DNA of 64,000 nt from Channallabes apus (lineage: Eukaryota > Chordata > Actinopteri > Siluriformes > Clariidae): positions 14,661,277-14,725,276 of the forward strand of contig CM060105.1 in NCBI GenBank assembly GCA_030522415.1, written 5' to 3'. A model generated the notes under the pieces. That model had not been told where the DNA came from and did no database searches. It was given only the letters and a program-made list of their open reading frames with translations. The position numbers and the translations under genes are program-made. Shown here one piece after another: positions 34,251 to 49,399 of this stretch (the stretch's first letter is position 1; each line of letters opens with the position of its first letter).

Positions 34251-34727
34251 CCCTCCCCTGTTGTCTCAGACATTGTTAAATGTTAGGTTTAAGTATAAAT
34301 GGACCCAAAAAACACAATGTAATGTTAATTAACAAGTGAGAACTAGTAATCGTTGGCTAATTGCTGTGGTACAAGAAGGAATGAACCACTTTGGGACATG
34401 TTCTAGGACATAATTCAGCTTCAGGGTGGCAAGAGGCATTGCTTTCCTATAGCAGTTCATTCCTTACATCTGAAACGCGCATTGTAATTAGGAGGCTATT
34501 TCTATGCAAAGATGGACATCTATTAGTGTGTCTTCAGGCAGAATTTAACCATCTCTCCCCCCCCCCCCCCCCCGACAGCACTACATGATCGGGATCATCC
34601 AAACACCAGTTACACCAGCATACTGTGTATATACAAATCTGTGGTTAAAGCTCAGGACCTGCCTCGAGTCAGTGACTCAAACTGTTGCACTCGTTTTACA
34701 ATGACTGGAGAAGTGTTACCACCCTGA

Positions 34728-34771
<44 letters not shown>

Positions 34772-34870
34772 ATGTGTTCCTAACAGCTGCAGGGTATTGG
34801 GGTGTATATATTAATAGTACAGAAGTCTATGTTGATGACTTTTTGTAATAAAAAAAAACATGCATTGAAG
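34032..34870 (+). other. 3' UTR of the RERGL-like gene with long homopolymer runs
   Basis: No frame follows the stop codon. The UTR holds T-runs at 34034-34051 (18), 34213-34250 (38) and 34731-34766 (36), and a C-run at 34557-34573 (17). An AATAAA at 34847-34852 is the best poly(A) signal. Confidence 0.6.
34847..34852 (+). terminator. Poly(A) signal AATAAA of the RERGL-like gene
   Basis: A canonical AATAAA about 815 bases after the stop codon, followed within about 30 bases by T/GT-rich sequence. It is the first canonical hexamer in this UTR. Confidence 0.6.
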
Positions 34871-37800
34871 TACTGTGCAAGTTCTCTCTTTTCCTCCCTT
34901 ACAAATGTTCCAAACAGATAAAACAAACTTATCAATGTTATTTGAGAATTGTTTCAATTGAAGAGAATTTGTAAAAACCCTGAATGATCTAATTACTGCA
35001 GAAATGAAAGCAAATTAATAGAAGGCTGTAAATAAATGTAAAGTGCATTGAACTACAAGCAAAGCAGTGATGGTCAGAGGACTAACTAGAAGGCCAAGGA
35101 TAAAGCTCAACCTGTAACCACACACACTCGTTCTGATTCTAGATCAAACCAAGATGGTATTTTAGTATCATAAAACCGATTTAAGTGTTCAAGTCAAAGC
35201 AGGACTTTTGACTGCACAGTTAAGAGTAAAATCTCCCTTTATTTCTCTATATAATCCCCTGATACACTAACACACTTATCCCAGTGTTTCACTTGTGTGG
35301 ATTCCATCAAGATAAAAAAAAATAAAAATTAGAGCCATGATTGGATTGTCTGCTTCACATCTGACATGCTGGCCTCCCAGGAGCTCCTATAATGTGTAAA
35401 AGACTTGGAGTGAGATCAGGACTGTATTGGGGATGTGGTGATAACTCCCAGCTGAGTACCTGTAATGTGCCAGTGGTGTTGGTGAATGATTGTGTGTGCA
35501 GTTCTCACAGACACATTATCCATCGATTTTCAAGGATCAGGCATTTCACTCGCTGAATGTTTACAAGAATGACTACAGTGGGCTCTGAGCCACAAATCGT
35601 CATTCACAGATGTACGGCCTTCAAACCGTTTGCACCATTCATGTTACCACGGATAAGAGTCTCATCACCGCGCTGTGCTTGAAGTCTTGTTAAATCACAA
35701 TCACTTTTACACCTTTATTCACAGCAAACATTTTATCACAAGTGCCAGTTTGACTTGAACTCTCCTCCTATATACCTAGCAACACGTCTTCTCAAACAGC
35801 GTGGAGTTCATGTGTTAAGTGTTCCAGCAGGAATATTCCAGATCCCCTGTGTTTGTGTTTATGTGCATAAATACGCTTGTTATTCAAATAAATTCCCTCA
35901 CAGCAAATCATTGAGCTGGAGCAAAACCTTTCATTACATCCCACGCACGATGTGCGAGAAGAAGCGAGAGAAAGAGCAGCGTCCTCTGGGTAGAACCCTC
36001 CGCTGTGTAGGCGTTCACGGTAGAAACGGTTGGCATGGCGATGGCCACGGAAACCCCTCGTCGCTTGATGTCGTTCGTCATCTTCTGACATCACGGGAGC
36101 CCACATCCAAACACAAACCTCAGAGGGGACACGCGCGTGTCCGAGCTCCCGCCCCGGTCCTCCTACAATCGCTTTTAGACACACAAACAAACCGTAGGTC
36201 CGTAGTGACTTGACGCAAGATATCTGACCATGGAGGCAGAAGCGACGATAGAGATAGATAATGAGTACGAGACCTTTGTTTGTGTTTTGTGTGGTAATTA
36301 AACAGCAGATGGTTTGAACTGGAGGTGGGACACACAATGTTTAACATGAGATTTAGATTTGCCAACAAAGCACTTGGTTATCACGTAAAAGAAACAATTA
36401 GAAGTAAGAATGAAGATGACTTAGGTACTACCTTGTAGATTTACTTTTTCATACAGTATGTGTACTGTATATAGTGATGAAGTGTACCACAACATTGCTT
36501 TTATACATTCTCGGTCCTGATTGGTCAGAAGGTTCTATAACAGCAACAACACAGGTTTATATAACTAAATGTACGTATTAATGCACCCACTTTAATACAC
36601 CTCCAACTGAACTGTTTAAAAGACATGAGATAATTGATATCAAGATCTCTGAAAAGCGATTTCCAGTATGTTTAGTAATGTTTATTAATGGAAGGAGTCT
36701 CCAGTGTCCGCATTTTTTTTCTTCTCAGTCAGGAAGAAAAGACACTTTTTCGGGTTCTCTGCATATAACATGACGCAAATACTTTTCCCCCTGTCTTATT
36801 AACTACAACAAAAGAAAAGGCAATAACAATAAGATTGGTGATATTAAAGCTTGTCAGTAATGACAAGACTATGGCAAGATTGAAAATCACTCGGGTGCTA
36901 TATACCCGTGCTCTATATAGCGCATAAGGGAAACCTGAAAAAACACATGAAGTTGATTACATTCTTTCTAGAGACATCCAAAACAACATAAACCATTAGG
37001 TTACTCCCATAAAACGAACAAAAAGAAAAGAAAAATAAATTCTTTCATTGGACCGCTTCGATACACCCGTGGCATCATTTTCATTCGCTTATGCAATGTC
37101 ACAACATTTATTTCTGGTAATGAGAGAGTCGGAGCTCCATGTAAAGCCTTCTTCAGCACATCCCAAAGATTCTCACTCGGGTTAAGGTCTGGACTCTGTG
37201 GCTAGTTCGTGCCACATTTACTTGGAATTACAGTGGGGAAAAAAAACCACAGGTTGCATCTGAGGCAGCAGTGCAGTAGACCCCGTAGACCAGTCCCATA
37301 AATAATGTGATTAGCGAACAGAAGGATGTTAGCGAGATGCGGAGTGACAGCACGCCGCGTACCTGTGTGAACTCTCACGTACAGAGCCGAGAGCTGCTGA
37401 ATGTCAAGAGCACTTCAGTTCATAATGAAGAGCAGAAGCTGTGCTGTAGCCTGTCCTTTTAACACACACACAGAACACACACAGAACACACACACACACT
37501 GAGCGAACACCAGAAATACACACAAAACTTAACAGATTTAGATACCATGTTATCTTGTCTGAGGTGAAAGAGTGGCCAAATGGTTAAAGAGGAAAGTTGA
37601 TAAGGGAAACGCTGATAGCAAAGACATGCTAATGTTGTGAACGTGTTATCCAGGTTTGTTATCACAGTATTGTAGCAGAGACACATTTTGTCCTCAGTGT
37701 TTTTATGAATCTCAGCACACTCTATGTTAATCTTAACACTGATATGTAAATTATTAGTCACAGCACATTTCCTTTTTCAAGACTGAGTGGTGTTTAGCTA

Positions 37801-38200
37801 TCTAGCTAGTTTGTTTTTGGCTAGTTGCAGCAAAAACAAGCACCAGGGACTCCTTTATCTAGAAATTGTTTAGAAATGTGTCGAGAATGGACTTGAAAGA
37901 ACATGATCCAAACCAAATACAAATTAATGAAGGAAAGTATGATAAGGCATATCATGTGGAAAGTAATGGCACCCTGTATAGGAAACCAATGTTACACAAA
38001 AAGAAAACTACAATTTTCCCGAACCCAAATTTTCACTTTGAGGTTACCCTAAGAGCCAGAGACACATGATTAGATTTGAACATGAACAGCATTGTAGAGG
38101 GATAACTCTGAATGGTTCAAAATGGCACAAGCATATGGACCCTGTTGTGCATTTATTGAACTCTGTGAGCACTAAATTCTTTATAATAAACTAAATAGAT
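34871..38200. other. Intergenic, no gene seen
   Basis: Several short open frames lack any recognised domain. A CTGATTGGTCAGAAGGTTCTATAACA-type repeat piece lies at about 36515-36550, related to pieces at 22.0 and 62.1 kb; CA runs occur near 37460-37500. A fragment near 37130-37210 (AAGATTCTCACTCGGGTTAAGG, TCTGGACTCTG) recalls an antisense Tc1-type relic. Confidence 0.4.
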
Positions 38201-38249
38201 TGTGAAAATATGTCTCTAATTACGAAATATGAGGTGAAGATGGGTTAGG

Positions 38250-38284
<35 letters not shown>
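38250..38284. repeat. (CA)n microsatellite
   Basis: A run of about 17 CA units. Confidence 0.95.
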
Positions 38285-38285
<1 letters not shown>

Positions 38286-38655
38286 GCGAATTAGGAGAAA
38301 CGAGGCCTTATTGTACTGATAGGAAGGTGGAAATTGGATTAAAGGAGCAGATCTAATCAGAGCCGAGAAGATGGCTGAGAGAGAACAGAGAGACGTCTTG
38401 ACCCGCTTTCACCTTCCAACAAACCATTTCACTCTCACCTGTCTCACACTGATTATCAACTGATGAGGAACTGCATCCTACACTACCGCGCCGCAAAACA
38501 TAGGGATAATAAATTTCCACAAGCAAACGGATAATTTACTTTTCCACTTGCTTGTCTTGATTTAAAGTCAGAGAAAACTTTCTAACTTGATGGTGTCCAT
38601 GCACTAGTAAACTTCTGGGAAACGTACATTATATAGGAAAATTCAAGTTCATAGT

Positions 38656-38660
38656 ATATA

Positions 38661-38724
<64 letters not shown>
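38656..38724. repeat. (TG)n(TA)n microsatellite flanking a Tc1 element
   Basis: TG units pass into about 26 TA units that end at the left boundary of the Tc1 element. TATATATA resumes just after the right boundary at 40338, so the element landed inside a TA repeat. Confidence 0.95.
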
Positions 38725-40337
<1,613 letters not shown>

Positions 40338-40339
40338 TA

Positions 40340-40674
40340 TATATATACATACACTCACACCTCCCAGCCAAGTTCTTGTAATATATATATATATACAAAA
40401 ATAAGCAAAAAATATTATACAAATTTGAGGCAAGGAAATTAGTGTCTAAATTTTGCCATTAAAAAAAAACATTATTGGTACATGAGGATAAAAAAAATCA
40501 CCTTTTTAATATTTTAATAAAACACACACACACACACACACACACAACACACAATATTATTCTGTTGGAGAACTCTGTGGCCTTTATGCAATAGAGTGGA
40601 GGTGGAAAGAGGAGGTGTGTGTGCACATAAAATTTTAATTAAATCAGCCAAGCCACAGGCACACGTGCTCAGAT

Positions 40675-40717
<43 letters not shown>

Positions 40718-42700
40718 TTATTAAATTTTGTGAACTTCTTCGAACTGGGTTTGTTAGTCTTGTTAGTCTTCTGTGTATGTGTGTGTGTTTGTTCCCATGG
40801 TTGTGCTTGTGCATGTTTCTCCTCAGGATGGTTATAAAGAGTGCTTATTTGAGTTACCTTAGCCTGTTTGGCAGCTCATATCGGTCTGACTATTCACCCT
40901 TGATCCTTCTCATCAGCAAGGTGTTCCCACCTGTAAAACTGGATCTTTTTTGTTTTTCGCACCATTTTTTTTTAAATCTCTCTCTCTCCCTCTCTCCTTT
41001 CGTGTGTGACAGGCCAGCATTTTCTAAAATCCCTGTATCTGCATGATTTTGCACATAGTCCTTCTGTGACACGATCGACGAATAGGTGTTCCTAATAGAG
41101 TGGCCAGCAAGTATAGGTCACAGGAAGTCTGGAAACTTGAACAGGGTGCAAATCCATCACAAGGCAACACATGCACACTCACACACGCACTGTGGGAGGA
41201 AACCCGGAGGGGGAGAACCTGTAAACTTGTAGACCCAATGCAGGAATCGGACCTTTGACCCTGGAGGTGTTAAACACAACACCATCGTGCTGCCAATTTG
41301 GATAAAGTCTTTGATGGTAATTGACTTACAGCAACTCAAAACCTAAAAGTCGAAAACTCTCGGTTTGCTTTTTATTTTAATCAAACAGAACAAAGTCAGC
41401 ACTAGATAACCCACTCCTGGTCATACCCGTCCTGTCTTGAGGTTTCACTACATTAGAGGAGTCTGCTTTCCCTGCAGGTGTGTGAGGTCGAGAATTCGAG
41501 AATGGTCAACAACATAAAGCCAAGCCGAAGCTCAACGTGTGGAGGTTGGGTCAGTTTCAGTGTGTACACGACCCCATGCAGTGTGTTTAATCATCAAACA
41601 TAATAGCAAACTCTTAAGAATGTACTGTAGGTTTCACCTCTGGACCTAAACACACACACACACACACACACACAACGGAAGAAGGCATTTACATTGTTTG
41701 TTCTTTCGTTTTTTACATATGATGTTGGTATTTCTTTACATCGAATATTAAATGTGAATGTGAATTAAATGTTCTTGAGTGTTTGTGCTTCAGCATATTG
41801 TCTAAGTGCCATTTATAAAATCAGAAATCAAACGAAGGAGAGTAATTTATTGGGTCCTTAGAAACACATCAGTATTCCACTGATTGTCCAGTGAAAAGAC
41901 ATAAAATGAAAACAACAATCTACTTCTATCTGTCCTCATGTTCTTTTTCATCCGTAAATACAAGGAATTTTAATTTCATCATGCTATTTATATTAACTAG
42001 AAACCGATTACTATGGCAACTAATCAAAATCTTCAAGTAAAAACACCGCCGCTGCGATTACATAACGGTAGTACAAAGAAAGTAATTTGAGGGGAGAAAA
42101 TGGTGTCATCAGTATAAATACAGCTTTTATATGCTCCCTCTTTGTGGACGTCCTGAGGTTTCGCATGAGTTCGTATAGAGTTCGTACATGGATGAAACTG
42201 AAATCTTTCTGTTCATTTACCAACCTTTTTCTTTCTTTTGAGGAGACTGCCCATCAGCATGCATGGTTAATTAATAAGAGTGAAGTGAATGAACAGGAAC
42301 ACATGGCAGCAAGTGGTAGGTACTAGCATAGAGTGTAACTTGACCCCATTGGACCAAAATAAGGAATGTTGTCTCATATAGTGCTCTATTTATATACAGT
42401 ACATAGGGGTATGTAGGATTGCGTTCAGGTGTATGTAATTAGAAGTTAGGTGACCTTGAACATGGCAGGAAAGGTGTGTGTGTGTGTGTGTGATGGGGAG
42501 TGTAGTCTTCCATGGGTCTGCCATGTTTGTAGGAGCTCGTTGCCGATTCTGGAGTTGAAATAACAAATGTGAAAACAAAATATGATACTCATCTGTAGCT
42601 AACTTACATGATGCTGATGTGATCTAAAGTTCTGATGATGTGAGATTTTTGAAAAAAAATAAATAAATAATGAAATTTTACAGTGTTCGAACCAACAATG
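40340..42700. other. Intergenic, microsatellites and an old SINE piece
   Basis: CA runs lie at about 40522-40546, 40676-40714 and 41648-41674, with a TG run at 42474-42492. At about 41150-41296 an old minus-strand SINE piece keeps CACTGTGGGAGGAAACCCGG and GACCCTGGAGGTG. No exon was recognised. Confidence 0.5.
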
Positions 42701-43135
42701 ACAGTTCTCTATCATTTTTAAGACAATAATTCATGACCAAATGGTCTGTACTATAACCAACTTGACTGAGAAGAAACAGGACACCTTTGACAACTGGAGT
42801 CTCCATCGAATTCCACAAATATTGTACACATGGAATGTTACGAATAAGGAGATCGGGAAATCAGCACCATCATTAGAATTAGATGGCTACAGCATTCCAT
42901 TTCGCCAGAGGGCATTCGTCCACAGATGACACCAGAGCTCTCCGTACATGCATCAATGGACACCCTTCGGGGTGGAGGCAAACGTGAGGACGGCCATGTG
43001 ACACGTGGTCCAGAACCATCAAGGTCATATTGCGTTCATACAATGTTATATGATTCACAGCCTGGAAAAGACCACAAGATAGGAACATACGGCCTCATCA
43101 TATGATGAAAGCAACATCCTAGCGGATATGCTACA

Positions 43136-43166
<31 letters not shown>

Positions 43167-44900
43167 GCGTGTACTGTTTGAGTCGGATTAAATAAAAGAA
43201 AAACGTGTCATTAAGAACAATAAGTTGTTGTTTTTTTTGCTCTACAGCCTATATTACTTATGGAAGTTTTTTAGCATATGATGAGCCGCTAGCAGTTAAG
43301 CTGATTGTAATACATGTCCATCCATCCATCCATCTAGGAACCTCCGTAGTCCAACTATGGACCGTTGAGTCCAATGGAGACCATTGTATTTATTCCCATT
43401 TTTACGACCATGGTAGGACCTCTGGTCAACATTTAACACCGATTAGCCTAATCTGCACATCTTTGGACCATGGAAGGAAAGCTGAGTATCCGGAAGAAAC
43501 CAATATACATCCATGAATGCTGTTTAATGTATTATTTTGAAAAAAAAAAAAAAAAAAACATTTTAAAGCTTAGGACTGACACACTGGGTTTCAATCTGTT
43601 CTTGATTGCCAGTCATGGAGTGCTAGCAAAGCAAATTTTGACTGATTGGTTTGAGCTAGCAGATATCTATTTAGCGGTTAAAGATTAGCCGGAAGTCTTT
43701 TTTGTTCATTGGGGGGATTTAATTTGTGAGAAAATTCATGTTTCTATGTTATATTATATATCTATTTATTCTACTTTATGACACGATGTCACACTAGCCA
43801 GATGCTACTACAGCACCTCAGTAACACTGCGGTATTGAACGCACAGTGCGCAGTACAAATGTGTGTCACATACATAACATTAAAACTAACATAAATTTTA
43901 TTTCGGTGGTAATAATGATAAAATGGCACACAACACAAAAAAGTTTCCTTTTCTATGAGGAAACCACAGTCTTCAGTGGAAAAACACTGATGTGTGTGTG
44001 TGTGTGTGTGTGGGGGGGGGTTGATGGGGTGAGAACACTGACCCAGTTTGGCTAGCACGCTGACTCCATTATGAGTTTTTAAAGAGTGAGCAGTGAGAGG
44101 TCACTGCCTCTCGAGGCCTGGCACGTGGGTCTAATCTGCGCGACGCTGATAAGCAGCGCAGGTGCAGCCCCAGTGAGAGGACCCCTCTGTTGAATAAGCC
44201 ATATCCTTCACAGCATCGTGGCTGGAATTTTGCATAGTCAGACTGGAATTTCAGGAATGCCAGTTTCTCACTCTCTCTTGACTCATTTTCATCATACTGG
44301 TTGAGTGCACTAAGGTGACGTACGTGGCCTGATAGAGTCACTGTGAAGCTTGTTGATGTTAGCATTTGGTTAATGTTCACTCCTCTAGCTCTGCAGGGGG
44401 CTTTGGGGAGAGTCAGCCGCCCACTAGACTTTGTACTTCTAATAAACATTTCTGTAAGACGTTACTTGGAGGTCTCTTCAGGTTGATCATTAATTTTTAA
44501 GTTTTTTTTTAAATTATTATTTTGAAGAAGAAAAAAAAGATCCCCTACATCGCTAACAAGAAACTGAAATAAGCTCATCGGATGCCATCTAGAGGGAACA
44601 CCATGCTGAGTTAATGTACAGGAAGTAATGTGCTTTTGGTTCAGCCATTAAAGTTTGCCTAGTCGCAAACATTAGTCATAATTGTATTTTGCTAATCTGT
44701 TTAATTATCAAGAAACTGATACAGATGATGTATGTCATGTTGTTTTTTTTAAGAAGCTATAGTCCATAGAATTTGCTATCACATAGTTCCTGAGGTGCTC
44801 AGAGTTCCCCTGATAGTCCTGTAACAGTAACTGTCACTGTCAGAGATTGTTGGGCTGCTTGCAAGAGGCAACCTCTAGTTATATATAAAATCAAAAAAAA
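42701..44900. other. Intergenic, no gene seen
   Basis: A GAT trinucleotide run lies at about 43136-43165. A degraded SINE piece (TTAGCCTAATCTGCACATC, CTTTGGACCATGGAAGG) lies at about 43440-43505, next to an A-run at 43533-43558. A TG-G run lies at 43990-44020. Open frames on both strands near 44.1-44.4 kb show no known domain. Confidence 0.4.
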
Positions 44901-45550
44901 AATGTGTCCAAGGTGGACATGTCAAAATGTGCAGTTCCTTGAATTTCCCAAACTCAGTCAATCCCCATAGACCCCCATACTGAAACTTTACAACACAAAT
45001 AAACGTATGCAGCCTGGTATAAAAATGGTTTGGTTTTGGTCTCAATAGCTAGGCCTCTGCTTTATGACAACTGAGGGTGAATTTCTTGGTAAGTAAATCA
45101 TCAGTTAAAAAGACATGAAATTATGCATAATAGGGGCGATGACAGTGTGAGTGACAGCTGCATTGCAGGTGTCAAACCGCTAGTTGTCGGCTATATATCA
45201 CTTTAGCTAATGAGCTTGTTGGAGTTTAACCCGCCACAAGAAATGTACTGTAGGAGTTGACACGGGACCATGCGTGGGGTATGAGTATTAGAGCAATATT
45301 AGCATATAAATTAACATTAGCCACCGTAGTGTTTTTGCTAAGCTAAAGCTAAGCTAGTTACTTTGTGGTAACTTAGGTAAGTAGGCATGTTCCAACAGTC
45401 AGGGGCCTGTTTATGGATTAACCAAATTTTAGGCAAAGTCATGCAGGTCCTGCCAAGATGGTGATGACCAGCGCTTTCACTGTTCAAAAACACTTTTCAG
45501 AAAACCAACTATGACGTGGCGTCACAGAGGGTTTGTTCAGTTCCTATACA
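44900..45550. repeat. Possible dispersed fish DNA element
   Basis: The words CAGTCAATCCCCATAGACCC, GACAGCTGCATTGCAGG and AACACTTTTCAGAAAACC recall a non-coding element common in fish. Terminal repeats were not confirmed. Confidence 0.35.
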
Positions 45551-45698
45551 GTCTGTGGTCGAATGTAGCAGTAGATTTAAAGGCACAGGTGAAGTTCAAC
45601 AAGAAGGTTTTGAACAGCCAATCAGAACAGAGTCCAATATTATCAACAAGAAGGAAAGGAATCAGGACTGATGGATTTTTTACTTGTTAAACAGCTAA

Positions 45699-45764
<66 letters not shown>
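45699..45764. repeat. (ATCT)n microsatellite
   Basis: About 16 uninterrupted ATCT units; the same motif occurs at 31999-32035. Confidence 0.97.
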
Positions 45765-46440
45765 TTTCAAATATTTTTTACTTTTTGTTAAGTTGTATTT
45801 TGAGTCTAAAAGTGAATTATCGACAATTTATCAACTTTAAAAATTAATAAAATTATTGTGTAATAGCTGTTAAAGATTTACGGTGTTCCTTTCCAGTAAA
45901 ATATGTTTGAAATTTGAAGTATATTAAAATAAATTCTGAATACTGCTGTGATTAAACTCCTATGGCAAGCACAGCATGAGTGCAATAATCCTGTGTCACT
46001 GTAGAACAGCGCAGAGGAAAATGTTTTAATCACTGGACATGAGTCACTGGGTTTTTGAGAGTCATAACATGCTATGCTTGTTAGACATGATAAAAATGTT
46101 CAGGCTTCCTAATCAGTCTAAGGTGGATTATAGGGAAGAACCTGGCAACCTCAGTGTTACTGGGTTCACCAATTAATTAATGAAGCCTTTTCAATAAATA
46201 AATACATAAATCCAACCTGGGCTAAATTCAGAGGCAGGACATGAGTATTATTGAACCTCATTAGCACAGGCGTCACACTTACTGTTCCAATGTGATGATG
46301 TTAAAGTAACCTGTTTGTTGGGTAATATTGGGCTGACACTTGTGTCTTTTCTTATTATTTAATTTGTATGAAGTCAAAAATGTATATAAAGTCAAATTGT
46401 CCTTACTTACTGTTTCAGAAAATGTATTGCTTAAATTCAT

Positions 46441-46792
46441 TCATTCATTTTCTATACCGCTTAATCCTGTGTTCAGGGTCGCGGGGGGCCTGGAGTCTAT
46501 CCCAGGAGACTTCGGGCACTAGGCGGGGTACACCCTGGACAGGGTGCCAATCCATCGCAGGGCACACACACATACACACACTCACACACCCAATCACACA
46601 CTATGGGCAATTTAGGAACGCCAATTAGCCTAACCTGCATATCTTTGGACTGTGGGAGGAAACCGGAGTACCCGGAGGAAACCCACCAAGCACGGGGAGA
46701 ACATGCAAACTCCATGCACACAGAGACTGGAATCGAACCCAGACCCTGGAGGTGCAAGGCGACAGTGCTAACCACTACACCACCGCGCCGCC
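46441..46792 (-). mobile_element. Young tRNA-derived SINE (subfamily A)
   Basis: Minus-orientation copy with an ATTCATTCATT tail at the left and a CACCACCGCGCCGCC head at the right. A perfect 15-bp target-site duplication (ATTGCTTAAATTCAT) lies at 46426-46440 and 46793-46807. Compared with the copy at 5368 it lacks a short duplicated block after the B box. Confidence 0.93.
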
Positions 46793-46814
46793 ATTGCTTA
46801 AATTCATACAATGC

Positions 46815-48285
46815 AATACAATTATCTAATCTGCCAATCATGCGGCAGCAGTGCAGAGCATAAAATCATGCAGATATGGACCAGCGGCACTAGGTGATGT
46901 TCATATCAACTTTCAGAATGTGAGTTCAGTGATTTTGTCTGGGACATAATTATTGGTGCCAGATGGGCTGGTGTTTGAGTGCCTCTATAGCTGTTGATCT
47001 CCCGGGATTTGTACACACTGAATTCTGTAAAGTTTACTTAGGATGGTGCAATAAAAAAAAGGACATCCATTGAGACGTAAATGATTTGTTGATCAGAGAG
47101 GACAATGAGAATGGCCAGATTGGGACAACATGGCAAAAAGGCTACAACAACTCAGATACTGTAACCACTCTGTACTCTTGTGGTGAAGAGAAGAGCAGGG
47201 CAGTGGTGTCTCAATATATTAAGGGTCTGAGTTACTGATTGGAAGGTCTGTGGGGTTTGATCGAAACCCAACTCCGCCATAAAAATTGCGCCCCTGGATC
47301 GGACCGCAGCCTACTAACAAACTCGGATATGTGAATAATAAAGAATTTCATTGTGCAGTAATGTATATGTGATGGATAAACAAAGGCTGAAAAGCATCCC
47401 AGAATGCAAAACTTGCTGAACTTTGATGGCTACAGTGACATAAGACCAAAAGGCGAGGCTGCAACTGCCAAAACTGCACAGCTGAGGACTGTAAACAGTA
47501 GATCTGGATATTTGCTGAGCCACATACTGTAGATGGCAGGGTCAGAATTTGGCACCAATATCCCGAATCCATGGACCCGACCTTCGTTATGTTTAGGATT
47601 AACAGTCTTTTCTGGTGGATGTGGTGCAGTTACAGTACAGTATGTGGGAAATGTTTTAACACACGCATTGAGCTCTCGTCACATTGTGCATGTGGAAATG
47701 CTCGCACTTTCACAATTAAACATATCCATGAGTACTACTGTGTTTTTTTCCCCACGATTTGATTTCACAAGTGTTTACGTGATCCGCCATTACACTCATT
47801 CAAGGTGTTTTTTCCAGCCACATTTCTTCATCAAAGATGATGAGTCACCTGGTTCCAATAATAAATTTTACAGTTCTTAATTCAATGTTAGTAGTAATGG
47901 TGTAATGATTTCTTAAAACACTTTGGTAGGCACCATTTCCAGTTAATCCTCCCTTGAAATTATACAGTATTTGACTATTGTTGCTGCTCATGTGCATCCC
48001 TTCACCCATCTTCTAATGGCTACCTCCAGCATGAGACAAAAAGCAAAAATCATCGCAAACTGGTTTCCTGAACACAACAATGAGTTCAAAGTTCTAAAAT
48101 GGCCTTTATGATTTTGTAGAACAGCAACATAAAAAAAATCATATGCAATCATAACAACATGGACCTGAATCTCACAGAAATCCTTCCAACATCTTGTGGA
48201 ATCCATGCCGTGAGTTAAAAGCAGGACCTAACCAGTATTATCATATTATTCCTAATAAAGTGCGCAGTGAGTGTATACAGTATAT
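46815..48285 (+). mobile_element. Mosaic Tc1-type element with later insertions
   Basis: Blocks in family order are ATCATGCGGCAGCAGTGCAG, ATTATTGGTGCCAGATGGGC, AATGGCCAGATTGGGACAAC, GGGTCAGAATTTGGCACC, AATCCATGGACCCGACCTTC, ATCTTCTAATGGCTACCTCC, CGCAAACTGGTTTCCTGAAC, and finally TCCTAATAAAGTGCGCAGTGAG. The frame is destroyed. Unrelated sequence interrupts it at about 47170-47375 (a degraded GGTTTGATCGAAACCC piece) and at about 47585-47945 (antisense Tc1 relic). Confidence 0.75.
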
Positions 48286-48289
48286 GGCA

Positions 48290-48760
48290 AATAGTTTTTG
48301 GTCTTGTACAGTAGGCAATAGCCATAATTTTGAAACAGGGTGAATCTGTAGTCATCACATGACCCCTTTCCAATGCTCCAGAGTCCATTCTTTATTATCC
48401 CTAGCAAATGAAAGCCTTTGCTTCTTGAATATTAATGCTCTTACTTATGCTCAAGAGTTCTACCGTTGATGTTTTTTTTTTTGTTTTTTTTTTCATGATT
48501 TGATTTCACTAAGCATTTAAGTGATCTCCCATTACGCTCATTAGGGAGGTTTCCCGACCACACTTCTTCATCACAGATGGTTTGCCACTATCCTTCCTGG
48601 TTTTAACAATGCATTTTTCAGTTTTTAAACTCAGTGGTAGTAGTTTCAGAAATCTCCTTAATTGTTTTCTTTTCTTAATGCCAATAATTAGATCCTTCTG
48701 AAAGACAGTAACATAGTTGCCATGACCACAGGATGTGTCTTCTGACATGGTTGAGAAATG
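48290..48760 (-). mobile_element. Antisense Tc1-type relic
   Basis: GTCATCACATGACCCCTTTCC, TTTAAGTGATCTCCCATTACG and TTGCCACTATCCTTCCTGG resemble 47750-47945, 50100-50400 and 20590-20720. It is one ancient family seen repeatedly in this window. Confidence 0.5.
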
Positions 48761-49399
48761 AGAAGCTACTCACTGCACCATGCAGTCAGGGTTAAATAGC
48801 TTGTTGTCAGCTGAACCTTATTAATCACTGCCGTAATTATCCAGTGGAAGCCTCTTACCTATGTGCTTGGTTAAATCCAGGTGGCGACTTTAATTAGTTA
48901 CTAATTTGCATATTTGTAAATATTTTACGGTAATAAACCTGTTGTTCGGAGAATCCAGCCCTCCTTCATCAGCTGTGACGGATGGAGTTTACGCTTCTAG
49001 TATCAGTGGCTGTTTAAAGCGTACAGTATGATTCATCCCCTGGGGTAACAAAGTTCAGAGAGTTGAAATGAGTTCCTTAAGCTTTCTCGTTTCATTGCTG
49101 CCATAGCAACAACTAGTCAAGCTGACAGATCTGTTATGGACTGTCCATTGATATTGAAGTCACAGCATTACAAAGGAAACATCCTTCCTTACACTCTTTA
49201 AGGCCCTGTGATTGAAGTGTCAATACGAGTCAATACGTCTGCTTGTAGATGTAGCTTCGATTCTTTAAAAGAAGGAAGCGGTTATAGGCTCACAAACTCT
49301 AGGAGGCTTTTACATATACCGTCAGACAATTTTATTGCAGTAGTAATAAAATTACTATGATTATAATTACTATAAATAAAATTAATAACATTTAATTCT
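48761..49399. other. Intergenic, no gene seen
   Basis: No recognised exon, RNA or repeat; AT-rich toward the right. Confidence 0.4.

Noticed and set aside
35755..36337. Opposed open frames of 152 and 181 codons
   Set aside because: No known domain, no splice context and no sign of codon bias on either strand; probably chance.
44069..44449. 126-codon minus-strand open frame
   Set aside because: No recognised family, no promoter or splice support; kept only as intergenic sequence.
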